Of a stretch of DNA of 64,000 nt, positions 45,737 through 57,678 are shown piece after piece. Under the pieces are notes generated by a model. That model saw only the letters and a program-made list of their open reading frames with translations, searched no databases and was not told the origin of the DNA. Position 1 is the stretch's first letter; each line of letters begins with the position of its first letter. Position numbers and translations under genes: made by a program. The stretch is from Aaosphaeria pasadenensis (taxonomy: Eukaryota > Ascomycota > Dothideomycetes > Pleosporales), in assembly GCA_022813625.1 (NCBI GenBank), contig JAKLMB010000041.1:1-64000 (forward strand), in the 5' to 3' direction.

Positions 45737-47563
45737 ATGTCGAAATCGCCTGGTCCCACAGCAAAAGACAACCAGTGCTACACCACTGGAACCAGCCATG
45801 CCGACACCTACGCCCAAGCCGAGCCTCAGAAGGAATCTGCCGATCGACTCCTGGAGTCACTTGGCTACAAGTCTGAGTTGAGGCGCAATCGATCGACGGC
45901 GCAAGTAGCATTCATGTCCTTTGTTCTAGCCTCAATTCCTTATGGACTGGCGACACAGTTGTACATACCAATCCTCGGCGGAGGTGCTGTGACCATCATT
46001 TGGGGTTGGCTGGCGGTGTCGCTCGTCACTATATGCGTCGCGTTGTCTCTTGGCGAGATTACGAGTATCTATCCAACAGCTGGAGGTAAGGTGATCCCAT
46101 ATCACGTCTGGCCCACAATTCGAGAAGACAACCCCAACGGATCTATGCGTTCGGTCAGATTAGCTAATCCTATAATTCTCAAGGTGTCTACTACCAAGCG
46201 TTTATGTTGGCGCCCCCATCATGGCGCCGTCTTGCCAGCTGGATTTGCGGATGGCTGTACACTGTAGGTACGATTACGATCACTCTGTCCGTTAATTTCG
46301 GAACGGCTCTATTCTTCGTGGGCTGTATCAATGTCTTTGAATCGAGTCCGGGGGTTGGTATCTTCCAGCCAACTACCTGGCAGCTGTACCTCCTCTTCCT
46401 TGGCATAACACTTGTCTGCAACGCGATATCGAGCCTGGGAAATCGTTACCTCCCAATTCTAGATGTATGTTCCCTTTACCATGCCCATTGATTTCATGTA
46501 CTCCGTACACATGTATATTATATATTGACAACGACGACGAACCAGACAGCAGCCATCTTCTGGACATTCGCTGGCGTTATAGCCATCACCATCACTGTCC
46601 TCGCTCTAGCCAAGAATGGCCGCCGTGATGCATCATACGTCTTCAGCGACTTCGAACCTCACTCCGGCTGGCCCTCAGGCTGGGCGTTCATGGTCGGACT
46701 GCTCCACGCAGGCTACGCGACCTCTTCCACCGGCATGATCATCTCCATGTGCGAAGAAGTCCGCGACCCATCTCTGCAAGTCCCAAAAGCCATGGTCGCC
46801 ACCGTCATCATCAACACCCTAGCCGGCCTCCTATTCCTCATCCCCTTAGTCTTTGTCCTCCCGGACCTCTCCTCCCTCATCAACATCGCACAACCCTTCC
46901 CCGTCATCGTCAAATCCGCCGTCGGAAGCCCCGGAGCCACCATCGCGCTCTGCCTCCCCCTCCTCGTCCTCTCCATCCTCTGCGGAACCGGCTGCACCAC
47001 CGCCGCCAACCGCTGCACATGGGCGTTCTCCCGCGACGCCGCCATCCCCGGCTCACGGTGGTGGAAGAAAGTGCATCCGACGCTCGACGTCCCGCTCAAC
47101 GCGATGATGCTCTCCATGGTAGTCCAGCTCCTCCTCGGACTTCTATGGTTCGGGTCCACCGCCGCGTTCAATGCGTTCTCTGGCGTCGGCGTCGTCACGC
47201 TCACGGCCGCGTATGCAGTGCCCGTTGCGATAAGCCTCTTCACTGGGCGCCGGGCCGTCGCGCGTGCTAGGTTCAATCTCGGGCGGTTTGGGGTGGTGGT
47301 GAATGTTGTTGCTCTCGGTACGTGTGTTCGTTGCTTTGTGTCGTGTCGTCTGTATAAAGAGCAGCTTGTTGACTCCTGGAACAGCTTGGTCGTGTCTGGC
47401 GATGCCGCTGTTCTGCATGCCGGTTTCTATTCCCGTCACTGCGACTACGGTTAATTACGCTCCAGTCGTCTTCGTGGCGGCGACGCTCGTCTCGGCGTTT
47501 TGGTATGTGGTTAGGGGGTATCGTAACTATCAGGGGCCGCCGACGCAGGGATGTGAGGATTGA
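45737..47563 (+). CDS. Amino-acid/choline/GABA-type permease (APC superfamily)
   Basis: Membrane carrier importing an amino acid or amine. Four exons (45737-46085, 46184-46464, 46546-47317, 47385-47563), introns of 98, 81 and 67 nt, 526 aa. Seen: cytoplasmic N-terminus, ESLGYKSELRRNRSTAQVAFMSFVLASIPYG (typical start of the fungal choline/GABA permease group), GGAVTIIWGWLAVSL, then about twelve hydrophobic helices. ASSTG-like loop ATSSTGMIISMCEEVRDPS is also typical, as is the RCTWAFSRDAAIPGSRWWKKV loop between helices 8 and 9. The C-terminus ends soon after YRNYQGP. The 3' half of the coding sequence is very C-rich. Substrate (choline, GABA or another) is not decided. Confidence 0.88.
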
Positions 47564-48563
47564 TGATGGGGGAGATGTGCACAGGAGAGAGTGAGTCGTC
47601 CTGGCATGTCAGTAGGATTGGTGCCTGTTAGCATGTTGATTTAGTAACGTCCTGATTATTGAAAGTCTTCTGTAGTATCTTGGTAAGAACGGGTAGACAT
47701 CTATCAAGACTGTTCTCTATCAGCGAGGAGTCAGGACTGTTTACTGGCTACAGTATACTCTTAATTTAGGCATAGAGCTACATGAAGCTATCAGGTGACC
47801 AGCCCGACATGCCAACCCTCTGTAGATGAGAATTGTCCAATTATTTAATCGCAGTCATTGATGCAACGTGTATGTCAGTATGGGGTAGTTAGCATATACA
47901 TATACATTTCCATCTCTGGCCTAGTCTATCTTCTTCCCCGCTACAATCTCGGAGCCGCACCCGTGCGGGTCGTTTATCTACCATTATCTACCTACGACTC
48001 TCCATTGTACAGGACATGTCTTCTACACAATACAGTGAACATTTTTAATGACAGTCGGGAGATGCTCACAGCACTCAAGAAGAATTGCATCGCCTCCAAA
48101 TCTCGCCGATGACTAACTACTGTTTGATTTTACATTTCATTCTAAGGCCAACAAGCTCTCCGAGGACTATATGTAGGCAGAAAACTAATCCGTAGGATCA
48201 AACCGACGAACCATGGCAAGATCAGTCCGAAGAGCTTGGAGATGTCTCGAAGATATCGCAATGACTACTAACGAATGATATCACACGGCATGTCGTTGAT
48301 CGAAGCACAGATGATTGGCCGAACGCTGCATATCAACCTGCATATGCATGCGCAATGCACGCGATAGCAACGACAGCTGGAGAGAGAAGAGACGGCATGG
48401 CACCACGAATATCAAGGACCCTATATCAATCGTTGCGAACACAACTGGACTGAACCGCACATCGAACCATCCAGATATAAACCCAGCGCTTTGAAGAACC
48501 ACCCACTCCTCGTTCCTTGGACTTGACATCCCCAAGCCTCTCCACCATCACCAACCTCAAAAA
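47564..48563. other. Intergenic region, second P450 promoter
   Basis: One kilobase without supported genes. It contains a 14-bp inverted repeat, CCGCAC-CC-GTGCGG (47955-47968), annotated separately. A TATA-like ATATAAA lies at about 48475. Confidence 0.5.
47955..47968. promoter_or_regulatory. CCGCACCCGTGCGG inverted repeat
   Basis: Perfect inverted arms with a 2-bp centre, giving CCG and CGG triplets eight bases apart, the general form of zinc-cluster sites. Its right part (CCCGTGCGG) is identical to a 9-mer in the ABC/regulator promoter. About 600 bp upstream of the P450. Confidence 0.4.
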
Positions 48564-50072
48564 ATGGACATCGACACCACAACCCTCACCCTCCTCACCA
48601 TCCTCCTCCTCTCCCTCCCAACCTACCTCCTCTACACCCATCTCCTCCACCCACACTACCTCTCCCCCCTCCGCCGTATCCCCCTCCTCTCCCCTCCGCT
48701 CTCCCACCCCGTCCCCCTCCCAGCAATCCACGCCGCGCACGCCCGTCACGGCCCCATCGTCCGCCTAACCCCCACCACCCTCTCCCTCTCCAGCCTCTCC
48801 GCCGCCCGCACAATCTACATCACGCGCGGCGGGTTCCCCAAGCCCCGATGGTGGGTCGACCAGTTCATAACGTACGGGGTCGCGAACATGGTTTCCATGT
48901 CCGGCGGGGCGCGCGACAAGGCGCATGCGGAGCGGAAGAGGAGCCATGGGGCCGTGTATGCGAAGAGTTTTCTTTTCTCGCCCACCGCGGGCGTGGAACG
49001 GATTGCGGGGAGGGTGTTGGCGAGGGTGAGGGGGGTGTTGGATGAGGTTGTCAGGGAGGGAGAGGGGATGGATGTGTATTGTTTTAATGGGGCGGCGAGT
49101 GCGGAGTTCGCGGTCGGGTATGTTTATGGGGATGGGTTTGGAAGGGGTGGGAAGGGGGAGACGGATTTCGTGGGGGATAAGGGGACGAGGGAGGAGTATT
49201 ATGGGAATCATGGGAGGTGGTTGAAGGGGGAGGAGGGGGCTGCGGAGGCGGAGAAGTGGATGGAGGGGTTTGGGACGATGTTGAGGGAGGAGACGGAAAG
49301 GGGGGTTGAGGATGGGAGGAGTGAGGGTGGAGTCGTGTTTCGTCAGTTGAGGTCGAAGGGGATTCGTGACGACGATTTGTCGAGTGAATTGCTGGATCAC
49401 TTTGTGGCGAGCGCGGAAGCGACACGGACGACGTTGACGTATCTTGAATGGGAGGTGTCGAAGCGGCCGTCCTTACGGGAACGTCTCACGGAGGAATTAC
49501 GCTCACTGTCGAGGAATGAAGATACAGACGTTCCGAACTTTAAACAGCTCGATGCGCTCCCCCTTCTCGACGCTATCCTGACGGAGACACTGCGGGTCTA
49601 CACGCCCACACCCGGTCCGCAACATCGCATCACGCCTCCAGAGGGTGCAATGCTCGAGGGATACTTCATCCCCGGCGGCGTGGAAGTCAGCGTCAGTCTT
49701 TCCGTGCTGCACAAGAATCCGGATGTCTTCCCTCGTCCGGACGTCTGGGACCCTGATCGATGGCTGGTGGACGACGAGGAAAAGATCGCGGAGATGAGGA
49801 ATTGGTTCTGGGCCTTCAGCAAGGGGAGTCGGATTTGCATTGGCAAGGACTTTGCGCTGATAGGTAAGTGGTCGAAGTCATCACTCATATAAGAGGGCAA
49901 ATTTTGAACTAACTAATCGGGGTTGACAGTGTTGAAACTGATCATCGACGCGATATATTCAAGATACGAGACCGAGATCGTGGAAGACGACAACATGCAG
50001 CAAGAGGACAGATTCCTCGCAGGTCCTGTCAGTGAGAAGTTGGTGCTCAAGTTCAAGCATTTGCGCCGATGA
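48564..50072 (+). CDS. Cytochrome P450 monooxygenase (second of two)
   Basis: Two exons (48564-49863, 49930-50072), a 66-nt intron, 480 aa. Seen: a hydrophobic N-terminal anchor (TLLTILLLSLPTYLLYTHLL), the Pro-rich hinge, the ER-type region HARHGPIVRLTPTTLSL, an I-helix VASAEATRTTLTYLEWE where the usual A-G-x-D/E-T-T is modified, ExxR as TETLR, the DPDRW segment and the heme loop FSKGSRICIGKDFAL with the invariant Cys. The order and length are normal, so the gene looks functional. Base composition is odd: the first 270 bases are strongly C/T-rich on the coding strand and 49000-49330 is strongly G-rich, with a matching low-complexity bias (many Gly/Glu/Arg). Substrate unknown. Convergent with the PEX11-like gene. 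Confidence 0.87.
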
Positions 50073-50324
50073 GAGAACAATTCGGAGGTTTCAAACCAGG
50101 TCTTTTATGTTCATGGTATCATGATATGTATGTAAGTAGCCACAGGAAAGGATCCGATGTACTCCCTAGTCCGGTTGTTGAATGGACAGGGTTGTATGGA
50201 GTATCAATCTACATGTCGGATGGATGTATCTATGTACGTCGCGGTATATACTTCGCTCACGTCCGAACTCACACCAGTTTACACCCCTCTCCCTTATATC
50301 AACACTCCACCCCCTTCCTCAGAC

Positions 50325-51371
50325 TCAAGGATGCAGCGTCGCCTGCCACAAACCCTGTGCCCTCTGCCCGCCGGCAACCAACCCACAAACCCCCATAAAC
50401 CCATAACTCCACCCGGGCACGCCGCCCGTCAAATTACTCAAATGCAGCGCCATAGGGAACCACGCGGACGCAATCATCGCATCCATCCACCACTTGCTAT
50501 CGAACCTCTTATCCGCCGCCTCGTACTCCGCGACGCCCTTCTCGCCCTCTCCCGCAACCCTCTCCGCCCTCTTCCTCCTCTCCACCTGCGCCTCCCGCCC
50601 CAACCTCAAGAACTCGCACGATATCCCCGCCAACCAAGCCCGATACCCGACAAGATACACCTTCTCGGTCGCGGGGTTGCCCCGATTCAACGCCGCGATG
50701 ACGCGCTTCGGAACCACGCCGTTGTCCGCGAGGAAACACACGTTCTCGAGCGCCTGGTACGTCAGGTAGGACAGACACTGGGTGATCGCGATGCCGTGCA
50801 GGACTTTATCGGCGCCGGGCTTCGGGCCGTTGGACAGCAGCGTGCGGAGCCATGCGTAGAGGGGGAGTGTGCCGAAGAGTCGGAGGGTGGTGCGCGCGCG
50901 GCTGATGAGGGCGGCGAGGGCGGCGGCGCCGGTGGGTGTCGCGGACACGACGGCTGGGATAGGAGTGTAGGGTTGCGAGGTGAGGTGCGCGATGAGGCGG
51001 CGGGTGAGGGAGGTGAGGGCGTGGGACTTGGATTGGAGGTGGATGATTAGGTAGAGGGTGTAGTTGAAGGTTGAGAGGAAGGAGGAGAGGCCGCCTGGGC
51101 TGGCTAGGAGTCTGTCGAGCGAGGGAAGACGTTAATGAGGTGTTTGATTTGGGATTGAAAGGGATGCGTACTTGTTCAACCGGAGGAGCAAACGGTCTAT
51201 TTGTGCCAATGCGGACGGGCTGCTTTTGGGCGGACTGCTGCTGCTGCTGGGTTTGGAGACATCGCCTGCCGCAGTGGAAGGTCGCTCTGAGGGCGAGGTG
51301 TTGGCTGGCGACGGTGACGATGTTGTTGCTTTCGCAGAGGGCGCGCCGGGCTCTACGTTGGTGTCTGCCAT
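50325..51371 (-). CDS. Peroxisomal membrane protein PEX11 family
   Basis: Predicted peroxisome elongation/division factor. Two exons (51172-51371, 50325-51111), a 60-nt intron, 328 aa. Seen: a Ser/Pro/Ala-rich N-terminal extension of about 50 residues, then an amphipathic stretch (ALAQIDRLLLRLNKLL, SSFLSTFNYTLYLIIHLQSKS) as in PEX11 proteins, then RTTLRLFGTLPLYAWLRTLL, and a membrane segment near GIAITQCLSYLTYQALENVCFLADN. A charged helix (about residues 225-260) and a second membrane segment near the C-terminus complete it. The long N-terminus suggests a PEX11C-like or GIM5-like variant rather than the short PEX11. Family assignment rests on my reading of these segments. Confidence 0.7.
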
Positions 51372-52661
51372 GTTTCTCACGGTGATGGGCTGTGAATGTA
51401 CGGGGTAGCTGTCACTCGATCGTCCGTCACTTTCTGGGATGTATGGAGCGGAGAGGAAGTGTACGAGGGTCAAATGGGATTCACGGTAGGTATGTATGAA
51501 CGTGTGTATATGGTATGTGTATGTAATTGTGTCGAAATGAATGAATAATGCGTAGAGTTGTAAGCGTAAGTAGGAGTAAGTCGGCGGAGGTCATTGGGTT
51601 AAGCTTCTCCGCATTAACTCCATTCCAATCACCGACACCCACGCGCGTCCCCACGTTGTCGCTTCGGCTAGTCGGTTATCGTCCAATCCTGGTAGTTTTC
51701 TCCGTTCGCCGGAATGTTCCACCGGAAAGTTCCCTAAAATTCTTCACCTACTATCAATAGAATAAATATTTAGTACTACGAAATAGCTCAAAATATTTCA
51801 AGATCATTGATATCAAGATAAAACGTCGTTACGTTTTGTTGTTTCTTGTGCAGAGCTACATTGGAAAATGCCATGGTTTTGAAGAACTTCCACGTTTTTT
51901 AGTTACCGGGGACATGCCGAGGTAACTAACCAAACTACTCGGACATACCCACCAGTCCAACTACAGTACTTGTACGAGTCTGCGAGTAGCACAAACGTGT
52001 TACCCAAAAGTACATTAGTATGACAATAGGGGTTGGGCGGGGAGGCTTGCCGGTTTCACTGGGAGCGCATATCTAACCGGCGAGGAGCCAATGGCGCGCC
52101 AGTTGATTAGTCTCCTTGATCCATCTAATCGATGTCATTAATTACTGAGAATGATTGATTCAATTGGGAATTTACATTTGAACTTTTTTTGCATTTTTGA
52201 TGGCGGTACGAATTTCCTGTGCGCTTTTCTGGTTTTCTTTCTCTCTCTCGTTGTGTGCCTATGGAGGCGGGTGAATTAGCATAACAAGGGAAAGAATCAG
52301 GACAGGGAAAGTCCTACCATCGCCGATGAACGAATGAATGGGCGATCATTCGAAGAAAGTGAGCAAAATTCATGCTCTCTACGTGTATTTTGACAGTGGT
52401 TGCTTGAGATCATTGGGTTCTTTGGATGTCATGCAAAGCTTGTCGGCAAAGTCCTTGTTGTTTCGCATCCTGGACTGCAGCCCGTCCAGATCCTGCTCCA
52501 GATCTTGCCATCTAAAATCTTGCCATCGAAATGACGTCGAGATTGGTGCTGGCTTTGATGTCTTGGTCGACAAGGATCATACTTTGAAGATGTCATTCTG
52601 CATACTGAAAGATCTAAACTCCTAATATGGTCCGCCCCTTGCCCTTGTGTACATGTACAAA
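51372..52661. other. Intergenic region
   Basis: PEX11-like promoter and the 3' flank of the NACHT-ankyrin gene. A minus-strand frame around 52379-52573 has charged, coiled-coil-like text with a partial tandem duplication (RWQDFRWQDLEQDL) but no start context or partner exon. I do not call it a gene. AT-rich around 51770-52020. Confidence 0.45.
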
Positions 52662-55600
52662 TCAATCGTAATCATCGATCAGGTCGGTTACCTCCTCGTT
52701 TTTCGATATCCTCAGCAATTGCTTCTTGTACTTTGCGTCGTAATTTGCGTGCAAACTCGCTATTTCATAGATGAGCAGCGGCTCAACTATTTCTTTTCTC
52801 CCCCGTTTTACCGCATACATCAGCGCTGTCCACCCTTTACTATCTTTTGCATCAAAATTAGCTCTGTCAGTCTTGAGCAGCAGCCTAACTATTTCTTCAT
52901 TGCTCAACGATGCTGCATGCATCAGCGCAGTAGTTCCGCCATCATCTCGGATATCAATAAAGATGTTGTCAGAGCGGAGTAGTCGTTCAACCATCTTGTC
53001 CTTCCCGGTCATTAGTGCAACCATCAGTGGCGTCCGCCCTTTCTTATCCCTTACGTTGACATCAACCCTGCCATCGCTGATCATCAGCTCAGCTACATCT
53101 TCAGACAACAACTCAATTGCTTTTATCAGTAGCGGCTTTCCATTCACAAATGTTTCATTAACATCGGCTCCGATGTCAAGCAGCAGCCCAACTATACCTT
53201 TATCACCCACCAATACTGCATGCATTATTGCAGTATATCCGTCATTATCTTTTGAGTCAAAGTCGACCTTCCCAGTGTTAAGCAGCATCGCAACTATATC
53301 TTTGTGCCCGTTTCCTGCTGCCAATGTCAGTGCCCCCATTCCTTGACTATTCTTTGCATTAAAATTGATCCTTTCGGAGCGAAGCAGCAGCTTGACTATA
53401 TCTTTGTATCCCTTCCTTGCCGCTATTATCAGCGGCGTCCGTCCATCGTTAAGACTTGCATTGACATCGATGTGTCTTGTACCCATCAGCAGCTTGACCA
53501 CACCTATGTGTCGGTGATGTGCTGCTGCCGTCAGCGGCGTCCATCCGTCTCGGTTCATTGCATTGACGTTAGCCTTGCCAGTGTCAAGCAGCTGCTTAAC
53601 TAAATCTTCATGTCCTCCAGTCATTGTATGAGTCATTGTATGAGTCACTGCATGCAGCAATGGTGTTGATCCGCAACTTTCCTCGTTGACATCAAATCTC
53701 CCAGTCTCGAGCAGCAGCGCAAGATAAACCCCATATCCCCATTTCGCCGCAAACGCCAGCGGCGTCAACCCGCCGTGGGCTCGTCCTTCAAAGTCGAAGT
53801 GTTCGGAATTGAGAAGGACCTCAAGGAGTTCTCTGGTCTCCCTACTACTAGCCCACATTAACAGCGTCACCCCGTTATTGTTCCTGGTATTAGAAGCAAT
53901 CTTTCCGGTCTTTAGTAGGAGCTCAAGAACACTTCTTCTCTCACTGCAGACGGCCAAGTAACAATACAACCAAAAGTTATTGTTAACGCTCTCTAGCTTA
54001 GGCATCCGGAGCATCGTCGATTCAGCCAGCGTGAGAAGAGGAACTTTCTGTCCTGACAAGAATAGAATGTGGTCTTGCCAGTGTGATCTTGCATACTCAT
54101 AGAACTTGAATGCGCTCTCTGATTTGCGTTCGAACGCGCTGCGTGCTTCTGCAAGAGCTTGGGTCATATCGAATTTGGGCTGCTTCCTAGACTTGAGTAA
54201 TTTTAAGGCGAGGTGACTCATCGTGCTCGAGGGGCCCATGGTAGCATGAATGACCTTCAACGGCGCTGATTGCATCGCCATTGGACGGATCGTCGTCGTG
54301 GATATTTGCGTTTCGAAGATATTGTACCCAAGATAGGTGACGATTATATCTGCCATCGTATTCTGTGCATCATAGAACGTGAAATGCCGATTCGTTGACA
54401 CGTCGAACCCGTCAAGCATAAATTGCCTGAAGCTGTGATGGACAACTCGAACAGTCAGCTCCTCTTCATCGATTGTGAGGAGGCAGCCACAGCAAGCCAA
54501 GGCTGAATGGACTTCATTTAATACTTTGGCGGGATTCCATGTTGCGTCTCCCGGAGTAACGCTGAGCGCTTCACACAATTCCTCAGTTGTAAGGGGCCTG
54601 CGAGCCGCTATCACAAGTCGTAAGGTTTTATCTTGTAGTGACCGGTTCTTGCCCCCCGACTTATGTAAAATTCGCTTAAAAGTTTCCGACAGATCCTTAG
54701 GCAAGTCTGCCAGTGCGTCTCGGATCGATTGATCCGTCTTCATGTCGCATAGAGACTGGATTTGGAGGGCCACCCAAAGAAACATCCCCTGCGAACCTTT
54801 CATGAGGGCATCCTGGATTTCGAGTATCAAAGCAGGGTCTCCTATAACTAATCGGTTTTGGGCAAGACAACGCTCTAGGTCCATGTCGATGAAGCTCTCA
54901 ATGTCTGGATTGTTGTCGGGCATCGAGAGGACGCGGCTTGCCACTAGTGCTTGAGTGGTAAACCGCAGGGTATCATTCGGCTCTTTCCTAAAGGAAGCGC
55001 AAACCAGAACCTTGAATTTCTTTTGAATTCTCTGTAATTGTGCGAGGACAATTTCCCTTTCTTTATCGTCACATTCATCCAGTCCGTCCAGGACAACATA
55101 TGATTTGTAGGAAGACGGGAAGCAGCGTTCGACGAGTTTAATAATATCTTCGACATTGCTGGTCAGTCCTGTGATGTCCCAGCTTTCAGCCAATTCAACA
55201 AGATCTGGCAGAGCGGAGAGCATCTGTCGTGCCAAAGAACCGAAGATTGTTCGTGCTTTCAGGCTCTCTGGAACATCGTATCTGCAAAAGAAGTATGTTA
55301 CCACACAGCGTTCTTTGCTAACGGAAAGGGTGAGGTCGTCGATGATGTTGGCTAACATTACCGACTTCCCTGACCCTAGCTGACCTATGCATACGAGGGT
55401 GCAAGAGTCGGCGCAGTCTCTCCACGCTTGATAATCTGAAAGTTTCATAAAGAAGGAGGCATTTCCACCCTTTCGAATTTGCTTCCAGGCTGTCTGATGG
55501 TCATATGTAGAGCAGAAATTGAGAGTACGTAGCCTCGTGGCAATCTTGTGCTTGTGCGATGCGTCACTAAACATCTTTCTGGACAAGGCTCTGTAACCCG

Positions 55601-56380
55601 CGTCTTCTTGTTTTTCGAGTAGAGACACCTCATCTTTGATTGAATTTGCCCATCCACCCAATTCTCCGCGGAAAGCTTGTAATTTCGCATCGCTCATTGC
55701 GGAGGCGTATTGCTGATAGATTGATTTCTGTCCAAACTTGTATATGTACCGGCATAGGTTGACCACTACTACAAAGTACTCGGCGAGGTATGATTGCAGC
55801 TTTCGAGATCGAGGATAAAGTAGGGCCATGGCTTGATTGCGCGGGGTAGAGCGACCAATGTCCATGAACAGCGAGGACAGCTTGTCTGCATATGTTGATG
55901 TACTAACAATCGACTATAGCATGTTAGAAGATGAAAAGAGCATAGTCGCAAATTCATGGTCCTTACCAGTATTGACATGCGCACCAACGCCCAGACGCCG
56001 CATGCTATCAGGTTCTGGCTCCCTCCAACCACAACGTCTCCAATTGCTGCAAATTGTTGGACTAGGTGCATGAAGTTGGTGAAACGAGTCCCAAAACATT
56101 GGCCGCTGAATTTCCTTGATGTTTGCCGATTGACTTCGGCTGTTAATCGCATGACATCGTCAAAAACTGGCGATGCTGCCGTAAATTGCGATCTCTGAGA
56201 TTGGAATTTGTCTTTCTCCTCGCTCGAAAGATCAGCCTGAAATTCAGAGACAGCTTGTGCAAGACGTATCTCGGGCTTCAGCGCCGAAGCTTGAATAAGA
56301 GCACGGCTCATGGCTGAGGCGAAAGAGCGTGTGGGGTTCTCTGGGCTGTTATGTTCGCCGCGACTGAAACCATCGGACAT
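52662..56380 (-). CDS. NACHT-type NTPase with C-terminal ankyrin repeats (fungal NLR-like)
   Basis: Two exons (55967-56380, 52662-55913), a 53-nt intron, 1221 aa. Architecture: an N-terminal helical effector-like domain typical of fungal STAND proteins (about residues 30-260, with GGSQNLIACGVWALVRMS). Next is a NACHT NTPase (Walker A GQLGSGKS near residue 320, Walker B YVVLDGLDEC), a winged-helix-like region (LRLVIAARRPLTTEELCEAL), and at least eleven ankyrin repeats from about residue 850 to the end (GVTLLMWASS, GWTPLTAAAHH, GRTPLIIAARKG, GYTAIMHAVLVG and so on). Such proteins act in non-self recognition and heterokaryon incompatibility in fungi; the role here is inferred from architecture. 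A 12-nt tandem duplication inside one repeat (53619-53654) adds THTMTHTM. No stops or frameshifts. Confidence 0.88.
53619..53654 (-). repeat. 12-nt tandem duplication within the ankyrin domain
   Basis: AGTCATTGTATG occurs twice in direct tandem (plus-strand reading) with a third diverged copy AGTCACTGCATG. In frame, it lengthens an ankyrin loop. Confidence 0.8.
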
Positions 56381-57116
56381 GCACCAAATCCTCTTGGATT
56401 GCCAATAATCACACTGACTACTGATGGTCCTTATCGCCGAAGGAATGTTGAGACATAGATAATATGAAGCACTAAATGTCCGAATGTTCACGAAAGGTTG
56501 GAGAAGTTGCAGTGACAGTGATCAGGGCGGATCAGGCTGAAGATAGACGAGCTGTTGTGTTGTACCTGGGCGGCAGCATGTGGCTGTGTCCATTCAGCCG
56601 CACCTACAGGAGCGTATCATCGTGCTTTATGAGCTCTCTACCATGGTGTAGGCAACAGGCATTATACCCCTGAGTATCGAAAATGGATATATGTTCATAT
56701 CGTCACGATAGGTCGAGCTCGACCCACTTCAGCTTGACTATGGGCAAAAGCTCTGAGGAGATGGAACTCTATCGTCGGTGAGACGGGCGAATGATGCAAT
56801 CAATGAATGAATACAAAATCCCAAGACTCTGAAAACTGTTCCGAGTGAATAGAAGACCTCACAGAAAAGACAATAAAATGCTCGCCATATACTGACTGTG
56901 CAACGAGAACGATGTAGGACGAAAGATGATGTATGTTGTTAGAATGGCGCCGTCCACGAGGAAACACACGCTTATGTAATCAAACACTGACCCGCAAGGC
57001 TCCTTCCAACCAATCAAACACTCGCAATCAGCTTTCCTACATCAAGGTAGAACAAAGTCCATATCTTCGAATTACTTATCCTAGACCTCGGTTCACACCA
57101 TTACCCCAGTTAACCT
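56381..57116. other. Intergenic region, NACHT-ankyrin promoter
   Basis: No supported gene. Upstream flank of the NACHT-ankyrin gene. Confidence 0.45.
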
Positions 57117-57413
57117 TTACATCTGAACGTGGTGAATGTCGTGCCGCGGTTTGGTGTCCGTCAAACTAAACATTACGTAGACGGATAGTGCTCCGTAGAC
57201 GAAATGAGATGCGAGAACGGGAGCAGGGTTTCGCCTTGTAAAATGCATGCGTAGCGCCATTGGCGTGTACCTGATGATCTCGTACCCCTTTTTCTGAATT
57301 TCTGGGGTAGTGTGAGATGGAGTTTTGAATATTGTGGAGGGACTGGAGGGGTTTTCTGTATGTCGTGTTGTGCTTGCGTTGGTTGATGATGATGATATTG
57401 TGTCTTGACTCAT
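57117..57413 (-). CDS. Small hypothetical protein with one hydrophobic segment
   Basis: A 98-residue single-exon frame. The N-terminal half is Ser/Thr-rich. The second half reads GYEIIRYTPMALRMHFTRRN followed by a possible membrane helix (ASHFVYGALSVYVMFSL) and a short charged tail. Composition looks protein-like and the size suits a small membrane or mitochondrial protein, but I recognise no family. It lies between the NACHT-ankyrin and PEX26-like genes on the same strand. Confidence 0.4.
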   Translation of the reverse strand: MSQDTISSSSTNASTTRHTENPSSPSTIFKTPSHTTPEIQKKGYEIIRYTPMALRMHFTRRNPAPVLASHFVYGALSVYVMFSLTDTKPRHDIHHVQM

Positions 57414-57678
57414 GGGAGCTGGGATTTGATGGTATTCAGTCCGCAGTACGTTGTACTACATCCGCGACACCTAGTATAGAGGCAATCAAGCAGGCGACAC
57501 GAATACAGACAACGTTGATGACTATAAATTCGACATATTGATATTTAAAATCTACACTCAGATTGAGAGTGTGAACTATCCAATTATGATACAAGAAGCA
57601 TTACATTTTTTCATACTTGCGTGTCACGGTAACGAAAAACAATCGATGAACAGACTGATAGACGGACAACATCCAACA

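Noticed and set aside
50157..51050. Long plus-strand frame antisense to the PEX11-like gene
   Set aside because: Arg/Pro/Gly-rich shadow of the opposite-strand coding sequence.
52338..52625. Plus-strand 95-residue frame and its minus-strand partner near the NACHT-ankyrin 3' end
   Set aside because: Ser/Cys-rich text without motifs; the minus frame has a local duplication but no start or splice support.
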